In this document: positions 40,884 to 49,709 of the stretch, one piece after another | Layout: each line of letters opens with the position of its first letter | Position numbering within the stretch: position 1 is the first letter of the stretch | DNA from: BACL27 sp964203235 | GTDB lineage: Bacteria; Actinomycetota; Acidimicrobiia; Acidimicrobiales; Ilumatobacteraceae | Length of the DNA stretch: 64,000 nucleotides | NCBI GenBank assembly: GCA_964203235.1 | Contig: CAXNLE010000001.1 | Location: forward strand, 496,001 to 560,000 | Reading direction: 5' to 3' | Program-made: the position numbers and the translations under genes | Notes under the pieces: generated by a model | Database searches by the model: none | What the model was told of the DNA's origin: nothing | The model's input: only the letters and a program-made list of their open reading frames with translations

Positions 40884-42075
40884 AAAACCCGAGAAAGACA
40901 CGAGCGATTCAGCGCTCGTACCAGCGCTCAAACCAGTTCTGATATCACAGCTCAAATCGCAGTCGAAAAGACATCCATTCGTTTCGTCAAGTCGTTACGC
41001 AGAACAACTAATTGCTCTCGGTGTCGCCTCTGGCCTGCATCGAGTCGGCGTGACTAGTGCCGACATTTTGAATCGTGCCCGAGAGGTGCTTACCGAAAGA
41101 AAATCTCTCGGGCTTCACAACGAGATGCAATTCACTTACCGCAATCCAAATAGAAGCACAGATCCAATGAGCACAATGCCAAACGCGCGATCAATAATTG
41201 TTGGCGCGAGATCATATGCAACGCAGATGCCGCTAAAACAAGTTGAGCAGTCCGCACGAGTTGCCCGATACGTATGGGCTGATTATTACGAACAGCTTCG
41301 TCAAGGTCTTGCACAAATTGCAGCGCAACTAAAGAAAGATGGTTGGCGGGCGATTATTTTGGCTGATGATAATTCAATTGTTGATCGTGAAGTCGCGTAC
41401 GAGGCAGGTCTTGGTTGGTATGGCAAGAATGCAAATCTTCTAATTGAAGGTGCCGGAAGTTATTTTGTACTCGGCAGTGTGCTAACCAATGCACCGCTAA
41501 CGCCATCAACAACAACTGTCAAAGACGGTTGCGGATCATGTCAAAGATGCATTGATAAATGTCCAACTCAGGCGATAATCGCACCAGGCGTCGTAGACGC
41601 ACGAAAATGTTTGGCATGGCTGTTGCAAAAACCCGGAACGTTTGATCCTGCGTTTCGAATTGCACTTGGAGATCGAATTTATGGATGTGATGACTGCCAG
41701 GAGGTTTGTCCGCCAACAGTTCGCCATGCAATCTTTGAAAAGCCGCAGGGTAAAACTCAAGCATGGGTAAGTGTGATGTCTATTTTGAACTCGGACGATG
41801 AAACTTTGCTCGAGAATTTCAAAGCATGGTACATCGCCGATCGTGATCCAAAGTGGCTTCGGCGTAATGCGCTGATAATACTTGGCAATATCGGCGATGC
41901 TTCAGATGAAACCACTCAAATAGTTCTAAAGCGCTACCTAATAGATCGCGAACCAATTTTGCGAGCACATGCAGTTTGGGCGACAGCCCGTTTAGGTTTG
42001 AACAATCTTTTGCCAAGCAAAGATATAGACCCAATAGTTCAAAATGAACTCAACTCATTGCCGAGCGTAAGGTAG
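40840..42075 (+). CDS. queG: Epoxyqueuosine reductase
   Basis: QueG reduces epoxyqueuosine to queuosine in tRNA anticodons using cobalamin and two [4Fe-4S] clusters. The two cluster motifs are CGSCQRCIDKCPTQAI and CDDCQEVCPP. The N-terminal part has MSTMPNARSIIVGARSY, RYVWADYYEQL and AYEAGLGWYGKNANLLIEG, all typical. The C-terminus is a short HEAT-like helical repeat (RRNALIILGNIGDASDE, RAHAVWATARLG). The 411-residue frame begins at an ATG inside the Cys-rich gene; a GTG at 40870 is an alternative start. The glycosyltransferase gene follows 6 bases on. Confidence 0.92.
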   Translation: MPEWCLRFGIVQLAKKPEKDTSDSALVPALKPVLISQLKSQSKRHPFVSSSRYAEQLIALGVASGLHRVGVTSADILNRAREVLTERKSLGLHNEMQFTYRNPNRSTDPMSTMPNARSIIVGARSYATQMPLKQVEQSARVARYVWADYYEQLRQGLAQIAAQLKKDGWRAIILADDNSIVDREVAYEAGLGWYGKNANLLIEGAGSYFVLGSVLTNAPLTPSTTTVKDGCGSCQRCIDKCPTQAIIAPGVVDARKCLAWLLQKPGTFDPAFRIALGDRIYGCDDCQEVCPPTVRHAIFEKPQGKTQAWVSVMSILNSDDETLLENFKAWYIADRDPKWLRRNALIILGNIGDASDETTQIVLKRYLIDREPILRAHAVWATARLGLNNLLPSKDIDPIVQNELNSLPSVR

Positions 42076-42081
42076 TAGTAA

Positions 42082-43200
42082 GTGAAGCATTTATTAGTGA
42101 CAAACGACTTTCCACCAAAAGTTGGCGGAATCCAGAACGTTCTTTATGAGTGGTGGCGCCGTTTGCCACCTGAGAACTTTGCGGTGCTCACGAGCCCATA
42201 TCGCGGTGCCCAAGAGTTTGATGCAGCGCAAAATTTTTTGATTAGGCGAATCGCCGAACCAGTTCTCTTGCCACATCCGCTGATGGTGCGACGTATAAAC
42301 CAAATGGCACAAGAGGTTGGAGCAGAACTGATCGTGCTTGACCCCGCTGTGCCGCTCGGCATTGTTGGCCCTTGGCTCGACCTCCCTTACGTAGTTGTTG
42401 TGCATGGAGCCGAAGTGACTGTGCCTGGCCGACTGCCAGTGACTTCAAATCTGCTTGGCAATGTTTTGCGTAAGGCGTCAGGCGTTATTGCATCGGGCAC
42501 TTATCCGGCACAAGAATCGATCCGATACGCAGGTCGCGATATTGATGTAACTGTCGTTACACCAGGTGTTGATGTATCACGGTTTCGAGAATTGTCACAA
42601 CAACAAATTTCGAGTGCTCGAAAACAATTTGGCATCGCCGATGACGCAGAACTTATTGTCGGTGTTAGTCGGCTTGTTCCGCGAAAAGGTTTCGATATTT
42701 TGATTCGTGCGGCGGCGCACTTGGCTAATGACTATCCAAAGTTGCGAGTCGTGATTGCTGGTGGTGGTCGCGATCGAAATCGACTTGACAGAATAATTCG
42801 TGAGTTGCGCGCTCCTGTGACGATGCTTGGTCGGGTGAGTGACGCAGATTTACCAAACCTTTATGGGTGCGCTGATATTTGCGCGATGCTTTGTCGATCT
42901 CGATGGGGTGGTCTAGAGCAAGAAGGGTTCGGTATTGTTTTTGCCGAGGCCGCAGCCTGTGGAGTTCCACAAATTGCTGGTCGTAGTGGTGGATCAGCCG
43001 ACGCGGTTGAAGATGGCGTGACAGGATTAATCATCGACCACCCAAATCGGGTCAGCGAAGTCGTTGCTGGGATAAGACGATTACTAGACGATAAGAGCGA
43101 GCGTCAAAAGATGGGTCATGCGTCACGGCTGAGAGCCGAAAGTCTGTTTGACTACGACAAACTAGCGTTAACGCTGGGTCAAGCGTTGAAAGCGCTTTAG
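42082..43200 (+). CDS. GT4 glycosyltransferase (PimB-like mannosyltransferase)
   Basis: This is a retaining GT-B glycosyltransferase of 372 residues. It starts with LLVTNDFPPKVGGIQNVLYE, the GDP-sugar-type N-terminus of phosphatidylinositol mannosyltransferase PimB. It has VVVVHGAEVTVPGRLP, GVSRLVPRKGFDILI, and the ExxxxxxxE motif EGFGIVFAEAAACGVP. In actinobacteria PimB-type enzymes build phosphatidylinositol mannosides; other mannosyl or glucosyl transfers are possible. GTG is the start. It is followed by an SRPBCC gene and a ROK kinase with short or overlapping junctions, suggesting one operon from queG onward. Confidence 0.88.
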   Translation: MKHLLVTNDFPPKVGGIQNVLYEWWRRLPPENFAVLTSPYRGAQEFDAAQNFLIRRIAEPVLLPHPLMVRRINQMAQEVGAELIVLDPAVPLGIVGPWLDLPYVVVVHGAEVTVPGRLPVTSNLLGNVLRKASGVIASGTYPAQESIRYAGRDIDVTVVTPGVDVSRFRELSQQQISSARKQFGIADDAELIVGVSRLVPRKGFDILIRAAAHLANDYPKLRVVIAGGGRDRNRLDRIIRELRAPVTMLGRVSDADLPNLYGCADICAMLCRSRWGGLEQEGFGIVFAEAAACGVPQIAGRSGGSADAVEDGVTGLIIDHPNRVSEVVAGIRRLLDDKSERQKMGHASRLRAESLFDYDKLALTLGQALKAL

Positions 43201-43201
43201 T

Positions 43202-43651
43202 TTGTGTTTGAATAGTGGGGTGCCAGATTCAGCAGTCGAGTCAGAAGTCATTGCCGCGACTCCCGAGCATTGCTTCGCGGTGGCGACTGACGTTGAGCTC
43301 TATCCAGAGTGGGCGCACGACGTAAAAGAAGTAATCATTCGCGAGCGTGACGCAGAATCACGACCGGTGTTGGTTGACTATCGAGTTGCCGCACTTGGAC
43401 GAAGCTCCAGTTACTCGCTTAAGTACGACTATTCACAAGCGCCAAAAAGTATTTCGTGGCATCTTGCTGAAGGCGATATTGAGCGCGCGATTGATGGCGA
43501 ATATCGATTTGAATCATCAGGCGACAAAACCAAAGTCACATATTTGTTATCAATTGAGTTGATAGTTCCAATTCCGGGTTTCATAAAACGTCGTGCCGAA
43601 GGCCGAATATTGCATACCTTAAAGGAACTAAAGGTTCGCTGCGAATCGTGA
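43202..43651 (+). CDS. SRPBCC/START-like lipid- or ligand-binding protein
   Basis: This is a 149-residue protein of the polyketide cyclase/dehydrase superfamily: a helix-grip fold with SEVIAATPEHCFAVATDVELYPEWAHDVKEV at the start and IPIPGFIKRRAEGRIL near the end. Such proteins bind lipids or act as coenzyme Q-type chaperones or cyclases. The frame starts at a TTG one base after the glycosyltransferase stop; a GTG at 43220 may be the true start and leaves the conserved region whole. The stop overlaps the ROK kinase start by 4 bases. The ligand is unknown. Confidence 0.8.
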   Translation: MCLNSGVPDSAVESEVIAATPEHCFAVATDVELYPEWAHDVKEVIIRERDAESRPVLVDYRVAALGRSSSYSLKYDYSQAPKSISWHLAEGDIERAIDGEYRFESSGDKTKVTYLLSIELIVPIPGFIKRRAEGRILHTLKELKVRCES

Positions 43652-44505
43652 CAGCCGTTGCTGGTATAGATGTCGGCGGAACAAAGTGTCTCGGAGTTCT
43701 TTTCGAAGGCGGAGAAATTGTTAATTCCGTTCGCCGTCCGACGCCTCATGCTGATCAATTAGTTTCTACTCTTGCCGAAATCGCGCGAGAACTTGGCAGT
43801 TACAAAACTCTTGGTATTGGCGTACCGGGTTTAATAACTCCAACTGGTGTAGTTCGAGAATCACCAAACTTGACCGGTGCGAATGAACTCGACCTACGCA
43901 CACTTTTACAAAAAGAACTTGGCCATGTAATCGATGTTGAAAATGATGCAACTTGTGCGGCACATGCAGAGTGGCAATACGGTGCTGGTCGCGGCGCTAC
44001 CGATATGTGGATGGTTACTTTAGGTACCGGAATCGGTGGAGGATTTGTATCTGGTTCAAAGTTGCAGCGGGGCAGTCATGGTTTTGCCGGCGAGATCGGA
44101 CACATGATTGTTGAGTCGCATGGCATTTTGTGTCCGTGTGGACAACGCGGATGCTGGGAGCGATATGCATCAGGTTCGGGGTTGGCAACAATTGCCGGTG
44201 GTGAACGTGGTGAAGAAGTAATTGCACGCGCAGTCGCTGGCGACGAGCAGGCTTTGGGTTACCTAGACACCTTTGGTAAGTGGGTTGCAATTGGTTTGGT
44301 GAATTTAACAAACATCACTGATCCGAACGTGATTGTGATTGGCGGCGGTTTGGCTGAAGCAGCAGATTCTGTGATGCCACATATAAAGAACTGGTTCAAA
44401 AAACTTCTCTACGCACCCGAAAACCGTGATCACCCAGAATTACGCGTTGCGCAACTTGGTGAGAGCGCTGGCGCAATCGGCGCTGCATTGTTGTCGGCGC
44501 TTTAA
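43648..44505 (+). CDS. ROK-family glucokinase
   Basis: This is a sugar kinase of 285 residues of the ROK family. The ATP-binding motif is AGIDVGGTKCLGVLF, the catalytic Asp lies in DVENDATCAAHAEW, and the zinc motif is CPCGQRGCWERYASG with HxxxxxxxxCxCG spacing. A glucokinase role is the usual one in actinobacteria; other hexoses are possible. GTG overlaps the SRPBCC stop. It ends 13 bases before the convergent glpK. A second ROK kinase is at 48849-49709. Confidence 0.9.
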   Translation: MTAVAGIDVGGTKCLGVLFEGGEIVNSVRRPTPHADQLVSTLAEIARELGSYKTLGIGVPGLITPTGVVRESPNLTGANELDLRTLLQKELGHVIDVENDATCAAHAEWQYGAGRGATDMWMVTLGTGIGGGFVSGSKLQRGSHGFAGEIGHMIVESHGILCPCGQRGCWERYASGSGLATIAGGERGEEVIARAVAGDEQALGYLDTFGKWVAIGLVNLTNITDPNVIVIGGGLAEAADSVMPHIKNWFKKLLYAPENRDHPELRVAQLGESAGAIGAALLSAL

Positions 44506-44517
44506 AAAATTAACGCG

Positions 44518-45972
44518 CTATTTCACCCAGTTCATTGATCGCTTGACAGCTGTCTGCCAAGTTTCATATCCAGTTGGTTGTGTAGTGGGTGAAAATGTTT
44601 TTTCAAGTTGCCATGCATCTGCGATATCTTGCGTAGATTGCCAAACGCCCTTAGCTAAGCCTGCAAGATAAGCCGCACCCATTGCAGTTGTCTCTAATTC
44701 ATTTGGTCGCAATACGTCGACTCCTAAATGATCGGCTTGCAATTGCATCATCAAATCAACTACCGAAGCGCCACCGTCAACTTTTAATTCAGTAATTGCT
44801 ACTCCAGATGCTTTAGACATTGCTTCGGCGACGTCGCGAGTTTGAAATACGATCGATTCGATTGTGGCTCGTGCGATATGTGCACGCGAGGTTCCACGGG
44901 TGATGCCGAAAATTGCGCCACGAGCGTATGCATCCCACCACGGGCTACCAAGACCTGTGAACGCGGGGACAACTACGACGCCGCCTGAATCGCTGACACT
45001 CTGTGCGAGTACGTTGATTTCGCTGGCATTGTCGATGATGTTTAAACCGTCGCGTAGCCATTGAATTGCGGCTCCAGTTACAAATATCGCGCCTTCAAGT
45101 GCATAGACGGGTTTATCGCTACCAAGTTGCCATGCAATCGTTGTCAGCATTCCGTCTTTTGGCTCAGGGCACGTCGTGCCGACATTCATTAATACGAAAC
45201 TGCCTGTGCCGTAGGTATTCTTAGCGCTGCCTGCACTAAAGCAAGCTTGGCCAAATAATGCCGCGTGCTGATCGCCGGCAACACCGCTGATCGAGATGCC
45301 CGCCGGCACAGAGCCATGTTGAATGGTCACACCAAATTCACCACTTGATGCGCGAACCTCTGGTAAAAACTTCGGTTGCACGCCAAATAATTTCGTTAGT
45401 TGATCGCTCCAACATAGTTCAGTGATATCAAACAACATTGTTCGGCTTGCATTAGTGCAGTCAGTAACAAAAGATTTTGAACCAGTCAGATTCCAAATTA
45501 GCCAAGAGTCAATAGTGCCGATGCAGAGATCATCATCTTGGCGAATTTCGCGATTGCTTAATAGCCATTCAATTTTTGTCGCCGAGAAATACGGGTCAAG
45601 AACCAAACCAGTTTGTTGACGCACCAGCGACAAATTCTCGGCGAGTTCAATACATCGATCAGCGGTGCGTCGGTCTTGCCAAACTATTGCATTGCCGTAT
45701 GGCTTACCTGTTTGCTTGTTCCAGGCAACGATTGTTTCGCGTTGATTCGTGATTCCGATTGCGGTGATTGTCTGGTTGATTTGCTCGGTTACGTCTTGCA
45801 GTGTCGCGAGTACCGCTTGCCAAATTTCTTGTGCATCGTGTTCTACCCACCCAGGTTGTGGAAAGTGTTGGGTAAATTCGCGATACGACGAAATCGATTT
45901 AGAACCATCGGTAAAAACTGCACGAGACCGCACGCCAGTTGTTCCTGCATCAATGGCGATTACGACGCTCAT
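44518..45972 (-). CDS. glpK: Glycerol kinase
   Basis: GlpK phosphorylates glycerol to glycerol-3-phosphate. The 484-residue FGGY kinase has IAIDAGTTGVRSRAV, the substrate region GITNQRETIVAWNKQTGKPYGNAIVWQDRRT (residues about 72-102), GDQHAALFGQACF and KNTYGTGSFVLMN, and the C-terminal FGGY signature area ARATIESIVFQTRDVAEAM. This is the canonical form, more conserved than the paralogue at 30422-31885. It stands alone on the minus strand, convergent with the ROK kinase. Confidence 0.94.
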   Translation of the reverse strand: MSVVIAIDAGTTGVRSRAVFTDGSKSISSYREFTQHFPQPGWVEHDAQEIWQAVLATLQDVTEQINQTITAIGITNQRETIVAWNKQTGKPYGNAIVWQDRRTADRCIELAENLSLVRQQTGLVLDPYFSATKIEWLLSNREIRQDDDLCIGTIDSWLIWNLTGSKSFVTDCTNASRTMLFDITELCWSDQLTKLFGVQPKFLPEVRASSGEFGVTIQHGSVPAGISISGVAGDQHAALFGQACFSAGSAKNTYGTGSFVLMNVGTTCPEPKDGMLTTIAWQLGSDKPVYALEGAIFVTGAAIQWLRDGLNIIDNASEINVLAQSVSDSGGVVVVPAFTGLGSPWWDAYARGAIFGITRGTSRAHIARATIESIVFQTRDVAEAMSKASGVAITELKVDGGASVVDLMMQLQADHLGVDVLRPNELETTAMGAAYLAGLAKGVWQSTQDIADAWQLEKTFSPTTQPTGYETWQTAVKRSMNWVK

Positions 45973-46015
45973 GGTTTTATAAGTTACAAATAATTTGCTG
46001 CTGGCTCAACAACAC

Positions 46016-46804
46016 CTAATTGCCTTCGCACACCAAATCACTTAACGCTTCAAAAATTTTCGGAGATGCAATCATGATTTCGGCTGGGCTTGAAATGCCG
46101 CCATGAAAATCTCCACTGCGCGCGCCTGCCTCGATCGCAATTAGTTCTGCCGCTGCAATATCCCAAGAATGCAAATTCTCCTCAAAATACGCGTCGACTC
46201 TGCCACACGCAACGAAACAAATATCAACGCTGGCTGCCCCAAGTCGACGAATATCGCGCACTTTGTGAATAAAAGTTGAGACCCGCTTTGATTGAACCGT
46301 CCGATGTTCTGGCGAATAACTGAACCCTGTGCAGACCAATGCTTTCGAGATATCTGTTATTTCGTTGCATCGAATTTGTTCGCCATTCAAAAATGCCCCA
46401 CCACCACGAGTCGCTGAGAATATTTCGTCAAGCGCAGGTATATATACGACACCAACAAGTGGTCCTATTTCGTCGCTGATGCCAATTGACACGCTCCAAC
46501 TCGGTAAGGCATAGAGAAAATTCGTCGTGCCATCGATTGGGTCAATACACCATGTGTAATTGTTGCTACCAGAGTGTGAGCCGCCCTCTTCACCAATAAT
46601 TGAGTCGTCAGGTCGGCGTGAACGAATTTCATTGACGATGTACGTTTCTGTGGCCTTATCAAATTCGGTAACCATGTCGGTACTAGTTGTTTTAGTTTGA
46701 ACGTCTTTCAAACCGGCGCGACGACCTGCATGCGCGCGCTTGCCGCCGGTCACTGCTAGTTCGGTGCAGATTTCAAGAAGAAGTGCTGTGTTAGAGCTAA
46801 TCAT
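46016..46804 (-). CDS. Inositol monophosphatase family protein (SuhB-like)
   Basis: This is a Mg2+- and Li+-sensitive sugar or inositol phosphatase of 262 residues. The metal-binding motifs are complete: GEEGG, WCIDPIDGTTNF (DPIDGT) and the C-terminal WDIAAAELIAIEAGA. Substrates in this family include inositol-1-phosphate, fructose-1,6-bisphosphate and histidinol phosphate. With the PimB-like gene nearby, an inositol role in phosphatidylinositol synthesis is plausible. The ATG overlaps the stop of the upstream membrane-protein gene by 4 bases. Confidence 0.9.
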   Translation of the reverse strand: MISSNTALLLEICTELAVTGGKRAHAGRRAGLKDVQTKTTSTDMVTEFDKATETYIVNEIRSRRPDDSIIGEEGGSHSGSNNYTWCIDPIDGTTNFLYALPSWSVSIGISDEIGPLVGVVYIPALDEIFSATRGGGAFLNGEQIRCNEITDISKALVCTGFSYSPEHRTVQSKRVSTFIHKVRDIRRLGAASVDICFVACGRVDAYFEENLHSWDIAAAELIAIEAGARSGDFHGGISSPAEIMIASPKIFEALSDLVCEGN

Positions 46805-47076
46805 TTGTGACCATCAAGTTCTCGCCATTCGCCGACTGCGCGTAAAACAAGAACTACAACAACACTCATTCCTGCTGCGCTGATCAAAGCACCAGATACG
46901 AGGCCAATCGAGTTCGGCACATCACATGAGCCTTGACACTGCAAATCAATCAGTGAAAAGCCAATTAGTGAGCCGGCGAAACCCGCAATCAGAATCCCGA
47001 TAAAGGCGACAACTCGCGCGCCAACCGAGGGCAGTGCCGAAAGTGCGCGAGCATTACTGTGCTGTTTGGCAATCAT
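46801..47076 (-). CDS. Small two-helix membrane protein
   Basis: This 91-residue protein has two hydrophobic segments (VVAFIGILIAGFAGSLIGFSL and GLVSGALISAAGMSVVVVLVL, about residues 19-40 and 58-79) separated by a loop with two cysteines (LQCQGSC). No family was recognised. The ATG at 47076 has TACGCT 7 bases upstream, consistent with a leaderless transcript. It overlaps the SuhB-like gene by 4 bases and is divergent from dinB across 56 bases. Confidence 0.65.
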   Translation of the reverse strand: MIAKQHSNARALSALPSVGARVVAFIGILIAGFAGSLIGFSLIDLQCQGSCDVPNSIGLVSGALISAAGMSVVVVLVLRAVGEWRELDGHK

Positions 47077-47119
47077 CCTTAGAAGCGTAGGTTCACGAAC
47101 TCAGGTTGCGATGCATGGC

Positions 47120-47125
47120 TAGCGT
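47120..47125 (+). promoter_or_regulatory. -10 element of probable leaderless promoter for dinB
   Basis: TAGCGT is followed by 7 bases and the GTG at 47133, with no Shine-Dalgarno in between. A divergent -10 (TACGCT, minus strand 47084-47089) lies 30 bases away. No LexA or mycobacterial-type SOS box was recognised. Confidence 0.4.
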
Positions 47126-47132
47126 TTGATTT

Positions 47133-48416
47133 GTGGGTGCTCGCCAAAGTTCTGATTTCAGAACGATTTTGCATGTTGATATGGACATGTTTTATGTCGC
47201 AGTTGAATTACGCCGCAATCCACATCTTGTTGGTAAGCCGGTAGTTGTCGGCAGCGATGGTTCACGCGGCGTTGTCGCTGCAGCATCGTATGAAGCCCGA
47301 AGATTCGGTGTTTTTTCGGCGATGTCAGCGTCGCAGGCAAAACGGCTTTGCCCACAAGCAATCTTTTTGCCCGGCGACCACGGTCATTATTCGGATGTCA
47401 GCGCTGAAGTATTTCAAGTCTTCAACGAGTTCACTCCGCTAGTTGAAGGATTATCACTCGATGAAGCCTTTCTCGATGTTTCGGGTTCGTTGCGACTTTT
47501 TGGTTCTGGGTCGACAATTGCTCATGAAGTCAGGCGCCGCGTTGTCGAAGTTACTCAACTAACTTGCAGCGTTGGCATTGCGCCAAATAAATTTTTAGCA
47601 AAACTTGCATCGGTTGTTGCAAAGCCAAAAGCCTCGCGACACGGAGTAGTCGCAGGGCACGGGGTCTATGAAGTCGTGCCGACTCGCGAACTTGACTTTT
47701 TGTACCCGCTTGATGTCGACGCGCTCTGGGGTGTCGGGCCAGTGACGCTTAAAAAACTTCAAGGCCTCGGGATCAAAACAGTTGGAGATCTCGCAATATT
47801 CGACTTAAAAGTATTGATTGCAGTTCTCGGTGATTCACAAGGGCGTCATCTGGCGATGCTCGCACAAGGTATTGATGATCGTGATGTTGAGCCTGATCGC
47901 GATGCCAAATCAATTGGACACGAAGAGACTTTTTCGAGTGACATTACGCAATACGAGAATGCACATGATCATCTTGTGAGACTTGCAGATTCTGTGGCAA
48001 CCAGATGTCGTAATTCTGGTGTTGGTGCGCGAACGATTTCGCTGAAAATTAAATACGCAGACTTTCAGTTGGTGACAAGATCGATCAGCGTTGATATGCC
48101 GATCTCGACGGCACCCGCAATGGTTCGATTGCTTGAGCCGTTATTGCGAAGTATTGACTTGAAAGCCGGTATTCGATTGCTTGGTGTTAGCGCGAGAAAT
48201 CTGGTTGTTCCTGAACAGCAAATGAGTTTGTTCGACATGTCTTCGGGCGATGAATCTGCCAATAATATAGATGCAGCCTGGAGCACCACCACATCGGCAA
48301 TTGACGAGATTCGCGATCGGTTCGGTGATTCAGCGATAAAACCTGCCAGCACACTTGGTCAGGAACGTGACCCAAGTTCTTCAAAGTGGGGCCCCAGCGA
48401 CCCTAAATCGCAATAA
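47133..48416 (+). CDS. dinB: DNA polymerase IV (Y family)
   Basis: This is a translesion polymerase of 427 residues. Catalytic carboxylates are in HVDMDMFYVAVEL and GLSLDEAFLDVSG. The fingers region AASYEARRFGVFSAM, the helix-hairpin-helix WGVGPVTLKKLQGLGI and the little-finger domain (SIGHEETFSSDI) are present. A beta-clamp motif (QQMSLFDM) lies near residue 366. The C-terminus continues about 50 residues in a disordered stretch. The start is GTG. Confidence 0.94.
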   Translation: MGARQSSDFRTILHVDMDMFYVAVELRRNPHLVGKPVVVGSDGSRGVVAAASYEARRFGVFSAMSASQAKRLCPQAIFLPGDHGHYSDVSAEVFQVFNEFTPLVEGLSLDEAFLDVSGSLRLFGSGSTIAHEVRRRVVEVTQLTCSVGIAPNKFLAKLASVVAKPKASRHGVVAGHGVYEVVPTRELDFLYPLDVDALWGVGPVTLKKLQGLGIKTVGDLAIFDLKVLIAVLGDSQGRHLAMLAQGIDDRDVEPDRDAKSIGHEETFSSDITQYENAHDHLVRLADSVATRCRNSGVGARTISLKIKYADFQLVTRSISVDMPISTAPAMVRLLEPLLRSIDLKAGIRLLGVSARNLVVPEQQMSLFDMSSGDESANNIDAAWSTTTSAIDEIRDRFGDSAIKPASTLGQERDPSSSKWGPSDPKSQ

Positions 48417-48482
48417 ACCTCACCTACAATCGGGGTAGAGATTTAAGATATAAACGAATCGCGACGCGACAGTGGAGGTCAT

Positions 48483-48836
48483 GTGCCGTTATCCGACAAC
48501 GAACGACAAATTCTTGCGCAAATTGAGCACGATCTTAAAGAAGACGAGAAATTCGCTCAAGCCGTTTCTTCGAAAGGTCTGTATAGACATTCGGCGCGCA
48601 CCGCATGGTGGGCAGGTCTGGGCATTGTCGTCTCAATGGTTTTGACAATTCTTGGTTTGCAAGTTCATTTTGCGCTGGCATTTGTCGGCTTTCTAGCGAT
48701 GCTTGCGTGTGCATTAATCGTTGAGCGTCAATTGCGTGCAATGTCAAAAGTTGGTCTGGCTGATGTCACTGAATCCTTGCGAGCATCTCGCGTAAATGCC
48801 CAACGTATGCGCGAAAAGTTTACGCGCGAGCGCTAA
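48483..48836 (+). CDS. DUF3040 membrane protein
   Basis: This 117-residue protein has the actinobacterial DUF3040 N-terminus (LSDNERQILAQIEHDLKEDEKFA), followed by two hydrophobic segments (about residues 43-80) and a basic C-terminal helix. The function of DUF3040 proteins is unknown. The GTG start is preceded by GGAGG, and a TAAGAT lies about 37 bases upstream as a possible -10, so this is a leadered transcript in contrast to several neighbours. The region just before holds no gene. Confidence 0.85.
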   Translation: MPLSDNERQILAQIEHDLKEDEKFAQAVSSKGLYRHSARTAWWAGLGIVVSMVLTILGLQVHFALAFVGFLAMLACALIVERQLRAMSKVGLADVTESLRASRVNAQRMREKFTRER

Positions 48837-48848
48837 AGATATTTTCGG

Positions 48849-49709
48849 GTGACTTCGCGCGGTTATTTCGCAGTTGACATCGGTGGTACGAAACTTTCAG
48901 TCGGAGTTGTTTCTCTAACGGGTGAGGTTCTATCGCACGGGCGCGCCGTCACGCCACAGACAAATGTTTGGCAAGCATTAAGTGAATTAATACAATCGCA
49001 ACTCGCATTGACTGATGTTGAACTCGTTGGTTGTGGAGTCGGATGTGGCGGACCGATGGGCCCAGATGGTGAACTAGTTTCGACGTTGCATATTTCTGAG
49101 TGGCGCGATTTTCCGCTGCGTTCAAAATTGCAAGAACTCACACAGATGCCCGTGTACATAGACAACGATGCGAAAGCACTAGTACAAGGTGAAGTTTGGT
49201 GCGGTGCCGTAGCCGGTCAAACTGACGTCATTGGCATGGTTGTGTCAACCGGTGTTGGTGGCGGAATAATTTCGGGCGGAAAGGTTCTTAACGGTCGAAT
49301 TGGTAATGCCGGCCACATCGGTCATGTGATTGTTGAACCAGAAGGTCGATTATGCGCATGTGGATCGTACGGCTGTCTTGAGGCGCATGCATCTGGGCGA
49401 TCTATTGAAGCGATCACTGGCAAACCCGCAGCCGAGGCGAGTCTTGACGTAATTCAAAATACGGGTCGACTTGTGGCGCGCGCGCTCACAAGTGTCGGCG
49501 CGATTATTGATTTGCGTAGCGCGGTAATTGCTGGATCAGTTGCTCTTGGTTTTGGCGACCCATTTTTCGAGGCCATCCAAAACGAGTTAAATCGCACAGC
49601 CAAGATCGAATTTATTCGTGGCTTCACTGTTTACAGGGCTGGACTCGGTCAGTTGTCGCCGCTCGTTGGGGCAGCAGCAGTAGCTCGCAATCTAGGATGT
49701 GATTCATGA
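48849..49709 (+). CDS. ROK-family sugar kinase or regulator-like protein
   Basis: This is a second ROK protein of 286 residues. It opens with GYFAVDIGGTKLSVGVV (ATP site), has catalytic Asp in YIDNDAKALVQGE, GMVVSTGVGGGII, and the zinc motif CACGSYGCLEAHASG. No DNA-binding domain is present, so it is a kinase rather than a NagC-type repressor. The substrate is unknown; glucose or N-acetyl-hexosamines are usual. GTG is the start. The stop overlaps the acyl-CoA dehydrogenase start by 4 bases. Confidence 0.88.
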   Translation: MTSRGYFAVDIGGTKLSVGVVSLTGEVLSHGRAVTPQTNVWQALSELIQSQLALTDVELVGCGVGCGGPMGPDGELVSTLHISEWRDFPLRSKLQELTQMPVYIDNDAKALVQGEVWCGAVAGQTDVIGMVVSTGVGGGIISGGKVLNGRIGNAGHIGHVIVEPEGRLCACGSYGCLEAHASGRSIEAITGKPAAEASLDVIQNTGRLVARALTSVGAIIDLRSAVIAGSVALGFGDPFFEAIQNELNRTAKIEFIRGFTVYRAGLGQLSPLVGAAAVARNLGCDS

